From contig NZ_LGDG01000100.1 in the NCBI RefSeq assembly GCF_001279775.1, positions 1-34,924 of the forward strand: 34,924 nucleotides of DNA, in the 5' to 3' direction. This document shows positions 26,993 to 34,924 of this stretch, piece after piece. Below the pieces are notes generated by a model, which saw only the letters and a program-made list of their open reading frames with translations, had not been told where the DNA came from and made no database searches. The DNA comes from Streptomyces sp. MMG1533. GTDB taxonomy: Bacteria; Actinomycetota; Actinomycetes; Streptomycetales; Streptomycetaceae. A program made the position numbers and the translations under genes. Each line of letters begins with the position of its first letter. The first letter of the stretch is position 1.

Positions 26993-27048
26993 GGGGATGG
27001 GACGGGTAGGGGCGGCGGGGGCGAGACAAACCCGCCGCCTCACCACAC

Positions 27049-28716
<1,668 letters not shown>

Positions 28717-28860
28717 CTCGCCCATTCCTCACTCGACAGACGGCCGCTGGCCTCCATTGGCAGCGTCCACCAGCGTAGAACCTGCCGCCGCCGGCGCTCT
28801 TGTGAGGTAATCCTCAGTTGGCCGGATCAAGCCGGGGCGAGGTTGTCCACAGCCCTAGTC

Positions 28861-28885
28861 GCGATCTATCGCGTTTGGGTACGCT
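28861..28885 (+). promoter_or_regulatory. promoter of the DUF1707 gene with internal inverted repeat
   Basis: TACGCT (28880-28885) lies 6 bases before GTG 28892, fitting a leaderless message. GCGAT-CT-ATCGC (28861-28872) is a perfect inverted repeat in the spacer and would be a natural operator. Confidence 0.5.
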
Positions 28886-28891
28886 GCTGCC

Positions 28892-29584
28892 GTGGACCTT
28901 CAGAAGCACACCGAACCGCAGGTGCAGAACCCCGCAGATCTGCGCGCCTCGGACGCCGAGCGCGACCGGATCGCCGACATCCTGCGCGAGGCTCTCGCCG
29001 AGGGCCGTCTCACCGCCGACGAGCACGCCGAGCGGGTCGAGGGGGTGCTGAACGCCAAGACGGTGGGCGAGCTGGAGGTCTTCATACGGGACCTGCCGGC
29101 CGCCCACGAGCGCCGGGCCACCCCCCTCTACACCCCGGCCCCCAACCGTCCCACCGACGCCATCCCGCACGACCCGGACGACAACGTGGTGGCGGTCTTC
29201 AGCAGTGCCGTCCGCAAGGGCCGCTGGCGAGCGGGCCGCCGTATCCACGCGTACGCCGTCTTCGGCAGCGTCGAGATCGACCTCAGCGAGGCGATCTTCG
29301 AGTACCGGCAGGTCGTCATCAAGGCGATCTCGGTCTTCGGCAACGTCGAGGTCCGCGTGCCGGAGAACGTCTCGCTGCGCGGCACCGGTGGCGGCGTCCT
29401 CGGCAACTTCGAGGTGGGCACCCTGGATTCGGCCGACCCCGACGCCCCCGTCGTCTACCTGGACGGCTGGGCCGTGCTCGGCAACATCGAGGGCAGGCCC
29501 AAGCGTGGCAAGCTCGTCGCGGACATCCTCGACCGTGTGCACCGCAAGGTCGACAAGAGTTTGCGCAAGCACCTGGATCATTGA
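28892..29584 (+). CDS. DUF1707 protein with LiaF-like C-terminal domain
   Basis: A 230-residue protein. Residues about 17-69 (LRASDAERDRIADILREALA and then GRLTADEHAERV) are the DUF1707 (SHOCT-like) domain, common at the N-terminus of actinobacterial membrane or envelope-stress proteins. Residues about 98-200 form short strands with AVFGSVEIDLSEA, ISVFGNVEVRVPENVSL and GVLGNFEVGTL, the repeating pattern of the LiaF/cell-wall antibiotic response domain. No transmembrane segment is visible. GTG 28892 has no ribosome site. Next to a WhiB regulator. Function unknown; an envelope-stress role is a reasonable guess. Confidence 0.8.
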   Translation: MDLQKHTEPQVQNPADLRASDAERDRIADILREALAEGRLTADEHAERVEGVLNAKTVGELEVFIRDLPAAHERRATPLYTPAPNRPTDAIPHDPDDNVVAVFSSAVRKGRWRAGRRIHAYAVFGSVEIDLSEAIFEYRQVVIKAISVFGNVEVRVPENVSLRGTGGGVLGNFEVGTLDSADPDAPVVYLDGWAVLGNIEGRPKRGKLVADILDRVHRKVDKSLRKHLDH

Positions 29585-29755
29585 CGGTTGTGAATTCGAC
29601 GGGATGCGAAGCGGAACGGATCATCGTCCGTCGCGCCCGAGAGCGCGCACACCCCCGGAATCCAGCGGTTCGGAACTCAGTGCATAGGCGCGCGCACAGC
29701 GGGTAGGCCTTGCTGCATCGTCGCTCGCTCGCGAAGCCGTCGTCAGGAGTAGACC

Positions 29756-30133
29756 GTGCTGCAACCGCCGCATTCGTCCCTGCAGGTAGCTGCCGTTCCG
29801 GCCCAGCGGGTGCCAGTGCGGGACAGGGACCAAGACGCACCCTGGCACACCGAGGCGGTGTGCCGGCGCGACGAGGCCGGCCTGTTCTTCGCACCGTCCA
29901 AGGAACCCACCGCCGCCCGGCTCTCCCGCGAGCAGGCCGCGAAGCGCGTCTGTTCGGGCTGCCCCGTCATGGTCGAGTGCCGCGAGCACGCGCTCCTGCA
30001 ACCGGAACCCTACGGAGTCTGGGGCGGCCTGACCGCCGCCGAACGCCGAGTGGTCCTGGCAAGGCGCCGCCGCCGCGACCTGGAGTTGAAGAAGGCGGCA
30101 AGGTCAGCGGACCGCATAGCGGCAGCGGGCTGA
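29756..30133 (+). CDS. WhiB family iron-sulfur regulator
   Basis: A 125-residue Wbl protein. Seen: the four cluster cysteines C36, C66, C69 and C75 in C-X29-C-X2-C-X5-C order, GVWGG at 87-91 and a basic C-terminal RRRRRDLELKK helix for DNA contact. WhiB proteins partner with the main sigma factor and sense oxygen or nitric oxide. AGGAG ends 6 bases before GTG 29756. From memory, S. coelicolor wblI (SCO5046) occupies an equivalent position, but I cannot confirm that identity here, so no symbol is given. Confidence 0.93.
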   Translation: MLQPPHSSLQVAAVPAQRVPVRDRDQDAPWHTEAVCRRDEAGLFFAPSKEPTAARLSREQAAKRVCSGCPVMVECREHALLQPEPYGVWGGLTAAERRVVLARRRRRDLELKKAARSADRIAAAG

Positions 30134-30156
30134 CCTGCCCCCTCTTGTACGCCGAT

Positions 30157-30186
30157 GGGGCGCCCCCACCGCACCGGGGGCGCCCC
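30157..30186. terminator. bidirectional terminator between whiB-like and glpX genes
   Basis: Perfect 11-bp stem, GGGGCGCCCCC (30157-30167) with GGGGGCGCCCC (30176-30186), and an 8-base loop, set between two convergent stops. Confidence 0.85.
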
Positions 30187-30204
30187 GTCGAACCTTCGGC
30201 GAAC

Positions 30205-31239
30205 CTACTTCGCCCGATCGAAATCAATCGCGCTGTACGCCCGCAGCTTGCTCAACCGGTGCTCGGAGTCGATCCTCCGCACCGTCCCCGACTTCGACCG
30301 CATCACGATCGAGTCGGTCGTGGCGGTCTCCGACCGGTACCGCACGCCCCGCAGCAGCTCCCCGTCGGTGATCCCGGTCGCCACGAAGAACACGTTCTCG
30401 CCGGAGACCAGGTCGTCGGTCGTCAGCACGCGGTCCAGATCGTGCCCCGCGTCGATCGCCCGCTGCCGCTCCTCGTCGTCCTTCGGCCACAGCTTGCCCT
30501 GGATCGTGCCGCCCAGACACTTCACGGCACAGGCCGAGATGATGCCCTCCGGCGTGCCGCCGACGCCGAGCAGCAGGTCGACGCCGGTGCCCTCGCGCAG
30601 CGCCAGGATCGAGCCGGCCACGTCGCCGTCGGAGATCAGCCTGATGCGCGCGCCGGTCTCCCGGACCTCCTCGATGAGGCCCTGGTGCCGCGGCCGGTCC
30701 AGGATGACGACGGTGACGTCCTCGGGCGTGGACCGCTTGGCCTTGGCGACCCGGCGGATGTTCACGGACACGGGCGCGTTGATGTCGACGAAGTCGGCGG
30801 CCTCGGGCCCGGTGACCAGCTTGTCCATGTAGAAGACGGCGGACGGGTCGAACATCGACCCGCGGTCGGCGGCGGCCAGCACCGCGATCGCGTTCGTCAT
30901 GCCCTTCGCGGTCAGCGTGGTGCCGTCGATCGGGTCGACGGCGATGTCGCACTCGGGCCCGGTCCCGTCGCCGACGCGCTCTCCGTTGAAGAGCATCGGG
31001 GCCTCGTCCTTCTCGCCCTCACCGATGACGACGACGCCGTTCATCGAGACGGTGGAGACGAGGGTGCGCATGGCCCGGACCGCGGCGCCGTCGGCGCCGT
31101 TCTTGTCGCCGCGCCCGACCCAGCGGCCCGCGGCCATCGCCGCGGCTTCGGTCACCCGGACGAGTTCCAGGGCGAGGTTGCGGTCGGGAGCCTCGGAGGG
31201 AACCTCGAGCTCGGACGGCAGATGATGATGCTCGGTCAT
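30205..31239 (-). CDS. glpX: class II fructose-1,6-bisphosphatase
   Basis: A 344-residue GlpX-type phosphatase that makes fructose 6-phosphate in gluconeogenesis. Seen: [13 protein letters not shown] at 42-54, [11 protein letters not shown] at 73-83, DPIDGTT at 102-108 (metal-binding Asp/Asp motif of the lithium-sensitive phosphatase fold) and [16 protein letters not shown]. The open frame extends to 31905, but ATG 31239 begins the conserved protein and follows AAGGTG by 7 bases. In actinobacteria GlpX is usually the only such enzyme. Next to fumC-type genes also in mycobacteria. Confidence 0.95.
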   Translation of the reverse strand: MTEHHHLPSELEVPSEAPDRNLALELVRVTEAAAMAAGRWVGRGDKNGADGAAVRAMRTLVSTVSMNGVVVIGEGEKDEAPMLFNGERVGDGTGPECDIAVDPIDGTTLTAKGMTNAIAVLAAADRGSMFDPSAVFYMDKLVTGPEAADFVDINAPVSVNIRRVAKAKRSTPEDVTVVILDRPRHQGLIEEVRETGARIRLISDGDVAGSILALREGTGVDLLLGVGGTPEGIISACAVKCLGGTIQGKLWPKDDEERQRAIDAGHDLDRVLTTDDLVSGENVFFVATGITDGELLRGVRYRSETATTDSIVMRSKSGTVRRIDSEHRLSKLRAYSAIDFDRAK

Positions 31240-31365
31240 CGGAGCGCACCTTTCTGATACGACGACGGCCGGATGAGGGTATGAGCCCGACTCTATCGTC
31301 AGGCAGACAAAATGAGCAGGGGGCCCCACGGATGAGCGGACCAGGGCACCTGCGACGATAGGGAC

Positions 31366-31887
31366 GTGGCAGGTTCGAACGGTAAGCAGAAGACGGTCCG
31401 GGACATGATCCTTTCCCTGGGTCTGATCGGGCTCATGGCGGGTGTCATCTACCTCTTCATCCCGCACGACGACTCCGCTCCGGAGATCAAGAAGGTCGAC
31501 TACCGGGTCGAGCTGCTCACGGCACGCCGCGCCGCGTCCTACCCGGTGGCCGCGCCCGAGGGCCTCTCCGCCGACTGGAAGGCCACCTCCGTCCGCTTCC
31601 AGGGTGACGACTTCGACGCCTGGCACCTCGGCTTCCAGGCGCCCGACGGGGAGTACGTCCAGGTCGAGCAGTCGACTCAGAAGCCGTCCGCGTTCATCGA
31701 CGACGCCAGCCAGGGCGGCAAGGCCACGAAGGCCACGCAGGAGATCGACGGCCGCACCTGGACGCGGTACACGGGCGGCCGCTACGACGCGCTCGTGCAC
31801 GAGGGCGACGGCGCGACGACGGTGGTGGCGGGCACGGGTTCCTTCGACCGGCTGACGGAGATGGCCGGGGCGCTGAAGATGACGTGA
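31366..31887 (+). CDS. DUF4245 membrane-anchored protein
   Basis: A 173-residue protein with one N-terminal membrane segment (about 16-32), then an outer domain: [41 protein letters not shown] and a C-terminal [22 protein letters not shown]. This matches the actinobacterial DUF4245 family of unknown function. The GTG start has no ribosome site; GACGAT 6 bases upstream suggests a leaderless message. It is divergent from glpX, a pairing also recalled from mycobacteria, and ends at a strong terminator. Confidence 0.82.
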   Translation: MAGSNGKQKTVRDMILSLGLIGLMAGVIYLFIPHDDSAPEIKKVDYRVELLTARRAASYPVAAPEGLSADWKATSVRFQGDDFDAWHLGFQAPDGEYVQVEQSTQKPSAFIDDASQGGKATKATQEIDGRTWTRYTGGRYDALVHEGDGATTVVAGTGSFDRLTEMAGALKMT

Positions 31888-31910
31888 GCCCGCCCGCCAG
31901 GACATGACGA

Positions 31911-31935
31911 AGGCCCCCGGCGCTGCCGGGGGCCT
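31911..31935. terminator. bidirectional terminator between DUF4245 and nitroreductase genes
   Basis: Perfect 11-bp stem, AGGCCCCCGGC (31911-31921) with GCCGGGGGCCT (31925-31935), a 3-base loop, then CTTGTGTG. Confidence 0.85.
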
Positions 31936-31950
31936 CTTGTGTGAACCGCG

Positions 31951-32541
31951 TCAGACGGTCGTGACGACCTCGTCGAACGCCAGGCGCGGGGAGCGCGGGA
32001 ACCAGGCGTCCTCGCCCGGCTTGCCGATGTTGACGACCATCAGCGGGGTGTGGTCGTCGTCCAGGAACTCCTTGCGGACACCCTCGAAGTCCAGGCCGGT
32101 CATCGGGCCGGCGGCGAGGCCCGCGGCGCGGACGCCGATGATGAAGTACGCGGCCTGCAGGGCGGCGTTCAGCGAGGCGGCACCCTCACGGGCGGAGCGC
32201 TCGCCGAAGAAGACGTCCTTGGCCTGCGGGAAGTGCGGGAACAGCTCCGGCAGCTCCTCGTGGAACTCGTTGTCCGCGGAGAGGATCGCGACCAGCGGGG
32301 CCGTGGCGGTCTTCGGCTGGTTGCCCTCGGCCATGTGCTGGACCAGGCGCTCACGGGCCTCGGCGGAGCGGACCAGGGTGATGCGCAGCGGGGACTGATT
32401 GAAGGCGGTCGGACCGTACTTGACCAGGTCGTAGATCGCCTGCACCTGCTCGTCGGTCACGGGCTCGTCGGAGAAGGTGTTCGCGGTGCGGGCCTCGCGG
32501 AACAGGAGGTCCTGGGCGGCGGGGTCGAGTACGAGAGACAT
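31951..32541 (-). CDS. malonic semialdehyde reductase-like nitroreductase (RutE/HadB type)
   Basis: A 196-residue flavin nitroreductase-fold protein of the RutE/HadB subgroup. Seen: FREARTANTFSDEPVTDEQVQAIYDLVKYGPTAFNQSPLR at 14-53 (FMN contacts in the TAFNQSPLR turn), LNAALQAAYFIIGVRAAGLAAGPMTGLD at 123-150, and a C-terminal RSPRLAFDEVV. RutE reduces malonic semialdehyde in uracil breakdown, but no other rut gene is here, so the substrate is open. GAGGAAG lies before ATG 32541. A perfect palindrome covers the expected promoter, indicating tight regulation. Confidence 0.88.
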   Translation of the reverse strand: MSLVLDPAAQDLLFREARTANTFSDEPVTDEQVQAIYDLVKYGPTAFNQSPLRITLVRSAEARERLVQHMAEGNQPKTATAPLVAILSADNEFHEELPELFPHFPQAKDVFFGERSAREGAASLNAALQAAYFIIGVRAAGLAAGPMTGLDFEGVRKEFLDDDHTPLMVVNIGKPGEDAWFPRSPRLAFDEVVTTV

Positions 32542-32621
32542 GCGTGAACTTCCTCGGGATGGCGCCGGGATCCGTACCGGACCGTGGTCCGGATCGGCTG
32601 ACGGTGCCGACGGTACGCCAA

Positions 32622-32638
32622 TGAAGGTTCAACCTTCA
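32622..32638 (-). promoter_or_regulatory. 17-bp palindromic operator before the nitroreductase gene
   Basis: TGAAGGTT-C-AACCTTCA is perfectly symmetrical. On the minus strand TTGAAG, 18 bases, then TACCGT form a good promoter, and the palindrome covers its -35 and spacer. A MarR- or TetR-type repressor would fit, but none is encoded alongside. Confidence 0.7.
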
Positions 32639-32641
32639 ACA

Positions 32642-32761
32642 AAAGTCGGGGCGTGGTGATCCGCCTCACAGCAGACCCGTTCTACAGCGGACCGCTTCGC
32701 AGCAGACTGCTCGGCTCAGACCGCTTCACGCGGACCGCCTGCCGACAGACCGGGCGAACGG
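32642..32761. other. non-coding gap with clustered odd palindromes
   Basis: Between the operator and xseB. AGCGG-A-CCGCT (32686-32696), AGCAG-A-CTGCT (32701-32711) and GCGG-A-CCGC (32730-32738) share the same A-centred design, and two CAGCAGAC words are also present. No terminator with a T run was seen for xseB. Confidence 0.5.
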
Positions 32762-32995
32762 CTACTCGCCGTCCTCCGCCTCTCCTTCGCCGTCCTCCTC
32801 GGCCAGCGCCGCGTCCAACCGCGCCCGCGCCCCCTCCAGCCAGCGCCGGCACACCTTCGCCAGCTCCTCGCCCCGCTCCCAGAGCGCGAGGGACTCCTCC
32901 AGCGTCGTACCGCCCGCCTCCAGCCGCCGTACGACGTCGATCAGCTCGTCCCGCGCCTGCTCGTACCCGAGCGCCTCTTCCGCCTTGCTGCTCAT
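32762..32995 (-). CDS. xseB: exodeoxyribonuclease VII small subunit
   Basis: A 77-residue XseB. Seen: [20 protein letters not shown] at 10-29 and [31 protein letters not shown] near 31-61, two helices typical of the subunit, followed by an acidic tail ([12 protein letters not shown]). The small subunit binds the XseA stalk in the ATP-independent single-strand exonuclease. It begins 9 bases after the xseA stop on the same message. Confidence 0.93.
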   Translation of the reverse strand: MSSKAEEALGYEQARDELIDVVRRLEAGGTTLEESLALWERGEELAKVCRRWLEGARARLDAALAEEDGEGEAEDGE

Positions 32996-33004
32996 TCGCC
33001 CACC

Positions 33005-34213
33005 CTATGCATCGACTCGAACGACGAACTCACCCTCGGCGACCCGCGCCCGCAGGATCTCCTGCCCCGTGACCTCGCCGGGGTCGCGGACGACATGCCC
33101 GTCGGTCTTCTGCAGCACGGCGTACCCCCGCTGGAGGGTGGCGGCGGGGGAGAGGGCCACCACGCGCGCGTGCGTGTGCGTCAGCTCGGAGTCGGCGCGG
33201 TCGAGGTGGTGGCCGAGGGTGCGCCGGCCGCGGTCGAGGAGGGACGCGACCTGGTCGGCCCGTTCGTCGATCATCCGGTGCGGATCCTCTATCACCGGCC
33301 GGGCGAGCGCGTGGGCGAGCCCGCGTTCCTCCCGGTCGATGAACCCCTGCACACACCGCCGGGCCCGGTCCCGCAGCATCCGGACGCGCTCGTACTCCTC
33401 ACCGACGTCCGGCACGACCTTCTTCGCGGCGTCCGTCGGGGTGGAGGCGCGCAGATCCGCGACGTAGTCGAGGAGCGGCGTGTCGGGTTCGTGCCCGATG
33501 GCGGACACGACGGGGGTACGGCATTCCGCCACGGTCCTGATGAGCTGCTCGTCGGAGAAGGGCAGCAGGTCCTCCACGCTGCCACCCCCACGGGCGACGA
33601 CGATGACGTCCACGTCGTCGATCGCGTCGAGTTCCTTGACGGCCTGCACGACCTGCGGCACGGCGTGCACGCCCTGCACGGCCACGTTGCGCACCTCGAA
33701 GCGGACGGCGGGCCAGCGGTGCCGGGCGTTCTCCAGCACGTCCCGCTCCGCGGCGGAGGCCCGCCCGCAGACCAGCCCGACGAGCTGGGGCAGGAAGGGC
33801 AGCGGCTTCTTCCGCTCCGGCGCGAACAACCCCTCGGCGGCAAGGGCCTTCTTCAACTGCTCAAGACGAGCGAGGAGCTCCCCGACCCCCACCGGCCTTA
33901 TCTCGGCGGCCCGCAAGGACAGTTGACCCCGCGGGGCGTACCACTCGGGCTTCGCGAGTACGACGACCCGCGCACCCTCGCTGACGACATCGGCTACGGC
34001 GTCGAACACCTGCCGATAACAGGTGACGCTGACGGAGATGTCGTACGAAGGGTCACGCAGGGTCAGGAACACCACCCCCGCCCCCGGCCGCCGCGACAAC
34101 TGAGTGATCTGCCCCTCCACCCACACGGCCCCGAGCCGGTCGATCCACCCCCCGATGAGCCGGGATACCTCACCGACGGGCAGGGGCGTTTCGGGGGACG
34201 AGTTGACAGCCAT
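33005..34213 (-). CDS. xseA: exodeoxyribonuclease VII large subunit
   Basis: A 402-residue XseA, which degrades single-stranded DNA during repair. Seen: an N-terminal OB fold (about 8-105, [22 protein letters not shown] then [15 protein letters not shown]), the catalytic domain with [42 protein letters not shown] (catalytic glycine-rich core) and [28 protein letters not shown], then a helical stalk and closing RGYAVLQ. Length is in the normal range. ATG 34213 has no ribosome site; TACTCT 6 bases upstream suggests a leaderless message. Confidence 0.95.
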   Translation of the reverse strand: MAVNSSPETPLPVGEVSRLIGGWIDRLGAVWVEGQITQLSRRPGAGVVFLTLRDPSYDISVSVTCYRQVFDAVADVVSEGARVVVLAKPEWYAPRGQLSLRAAEIRPVGVGELLARLEQLKKALAAEGLFAPERKKPLPFLPQLVGLVCGRASAAERDVLENARHRWPAVRFEVRNVAVQGVHAVPQVVQAVKELDAIDDVDVIVVARGGGSVEDLLPFSDEQLIRTVAECRTPVVSAIGHEPDTPLLDYVADLRASTPTDAAKKVVPDVGEEYERVRMLRDRARRCVQGFIDREERGLAHALARPVIEDPHRMIDERADQVASLLDRGRRTLGHHLDRADSELTHTHARVVALSPAATLQRGYAVLQKTDGHVVRDPGEVTGQEILRARVAEGEFVVRVDA

Positions 34214-34219
34214 GCCGCG

Positions 34220-34225
34220 AGAGTA
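34220..34225 (-). promoter_or_regulatory. -10 element of the xseA message
   Basis: TACTCT, 6 bases before the ATG on the minus strand, the spacing of a leaderless transcript. Confidence 0.5.
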
Positions 34226-34286
34226 ACGGCCACGTACGACAACGCACCGCCACCGGGAGCTCCGCCCTCGGACGCCCGGCCTTCGG

Positions 34287-34403
34287 CTACCGCACGGCCC
34301 CGCCCCGACCCCGCCGCCCGACCCACACCAGCACCCCGACCACGAACCACACGGCCCCCACCACCTGCGCGGCCTCCGACGCCTCCACGATCACCCCGCT
34401 CAC
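34287..34403 (-). CDS. small single-span membrane protein
   Basis: A 38-residue frame that may be a real small gene. Residues about 11-29 ([19 protein letters not shown]) are a clear hydrophobic span followed by an Arg/Gly-rich tail (RRGRGGAVR), so the C-terminus would face the cytoplasm. GGAG lies 7 bases before GTG 34403, and third codon positions are almost all G or C. It lies in the gap between xseA and ispH, ending 73 bases before the xseA start. From memory, S. coelicolor has an extra small gene in this gap. Function unknown. Confidence 0.55.
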   Translation of the reverse strand: MSGVIVEASEAAQVVGAVWFVVGVLVWVGRRGRGGAVR

Positions 34404-34439
34404 CGCCGGTCTCCGCACCGACCCGACACACACGCGATC

Positions 34440-34467
34440 TTTGACCCGCGGAACGCGGCCGTACGAT
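34440..34467 (+). promoter_or_regulatory. promoter of ispH
   Basis: TTTGAC (34440-34445), 16 bases, then TACGAT (34462-34467), 7 bases before ATG 34475. This is a good principal-sigma promoter for a leaderless message; no ribosome site is needed or seen. Confidence 0.65.
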
Positions 34468-34474
34468 GGGGTGC

Positions 34475-34924
34475 ATGACTGCTTCGCCTGGCCGCCGTGT
34501 CCTGCTCGCCGCCCCCCGTGGCTACTGCGCGGGTGTGGACCGCGCCGTGATCGCCGTCGAGAAGGCCCTGGAGCAGTACGGAGCTCCGGTCTACGTCCGG
34601 CACGAGATCGTCCACAACAAGTACGTCGTCCAGACCCTGGAGAAGAAGGGCGCCATCTTCGTCGAACGGACGGAGGAGGTGCCGCCGGGCAACATCGTCA
34701 TGTTCTCCGCGCACGGCGTCGCACCGACCGTCCACGAAGAGGCCGAGCAGGGCCGGCTCGCCACCATCGACGCGACCTGCCCGCTGGTCACCAAGGTCCA
34801 CAAGGAAGCCGTCCGCTTCGCGGGCGAGGACTACGACATCCTCCTGATCGGGCACGAGGGCCACGAGGAGGTCATCGGCACCTCCGGCGAGGCCCCCGAC
34901 CACATCCAGCTCGTCGACGGCCCC
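34475..34924 (+). CDS. ispH: 4-hydroxy-3-methylbut-2-enyl diphosphate reductase (3' part outside window)
   Basis: The first 150 residues of IspH (LytB), the last enzyme of the MEP isoprenoid route, which makes IPP and DMAPP and so supplies the prenyltransferase encoded at the other end of the window. Seen: C18 in [12 protein letters not shown]47 in IVHNKYVV, H80 in SAHGVAP and C102 in [11 protein letters not shown]. These keep the spacing of E. coli C12, H41, H74 and C96, so cluster and substrate sites are intact. The gene runs off the right edge; the third cluster Cys is not visible. Confidence 0.96.
   Translation, partial: MTASPGRRVLLAAPRGYCAGVDRAVIAVEKALEQYGAPVYVRHEIVHNKYVVQTLEKKGAIFVERTEEVPPGNIVMFSAHGVAPTVHEEAEQGRLATIDATCPLVTKVHKEAVRFAGEDYDILLIGHEGHEEVIGTSGEAPDHIQLVDGP

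Larger units (their letters stand above)
26473..27048. other. 576-bp non-coding region between the two fumarase genes
   Basis: No gene is supported. From right to left it holds the Streptomyces-type hairpin pair (26948-26992), the 35-bp minisatellite (26666-26908), a 23-bp duplication (26598-26642) and the fumC promoter and GGAGG site. The frames that run through the repeat are simple repeats in all readings. Confidence 0.7.

Noticed and set aside
31240..31905. Upstream extension of glpX to 566 residues
   Set aside because: The extra part overlaps the DUF4245 gene on the other strand, and conserved GlpX sequence starts at 31239 behind a ribosome site.

Overview
The window is very GC-rich and reads as chromosomal DNA of a Streptomyces or a close relative. 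Support comes from strong G/C bias at third codon positions, purine-rich ribosome sites (GGAGG, AAGGAG), many GTG starts, a WhiB regulator, a SpoIIE-type phosphatase with a fused ATPase domain, paired roadblock/LC7 proteins, a FomD-like DUF402 protein and Streptomyces-type intergenic hairpin repeats. I saw no tRNA or rRNA gene, no insertion sequence, no prophage and no CRISPR array. Most of the window is conserved core chromosome.

Layout. 1-4100: DUF192 (partial), a RibD/DHFR-like reductase, an LLM flavin enzyme, a methyltransferase and a winged-helix protein, none obviously linked. 4100-9610: a structured intergenic stretch with a strong terminator, then a cis-prenyltransferase (uppS type), a PIN-PhoH ATPase (phoH2 type), a secreted lysozyme-like transglycosylase and an AI-2E-type permease. 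9870-10770: a decaying locus holding two regulator remnants, one of them the C-terminal end of an OxyR-like LysR protein. 10924-12687: a compact operon of a DUF4388-like protein and two roadblock proteins, with a 15-bp tandem repeat at its first junction. 12700-16330 (minus): PadR regulator, ABC ATPase and FtsX-like permease, overlapping by 4 bases at each junction. 16450-17710 (minus): SPFH protein coupled to a ribbon-helix-helix protein behind an AT-rich palindromic control region.

17889-24977: a class A penicillin-binding protein, a clade-3 type catalase converging on it across a perfect 16-bp terminator, a large GAF-PP2C-HATPase phosphatase and a FomD-like protein. 25063-28716: class II fumarase (fumC) and class I iron-sulfur fumarase on the minus strand, separated by a 35-bp minisatellite. 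28892-34924: a DUF1707 protein and a WhiB regulator, then class II fructose bisphosphatase (glpX), a DUF4245 membrane protein, a RutE-like nitroreductase, exonuclease VII (xseA, xseB), a tiny membrane ORF and the start of ispH.

The order cis-prenyltransferase, phoH2, fumC, glpX, DUF4245, xseB-xseA, ispH matches, from memory, the M. tuberculosis stretch Rv1086-Rv1110, so this is an old actinobacterial neighbourhood carrying Streptomyces-specific insertions. Those insertions (roadblock trio, SPFH-RHH unit, decayed regulators, repeats) are where the less ordinary biology lies.
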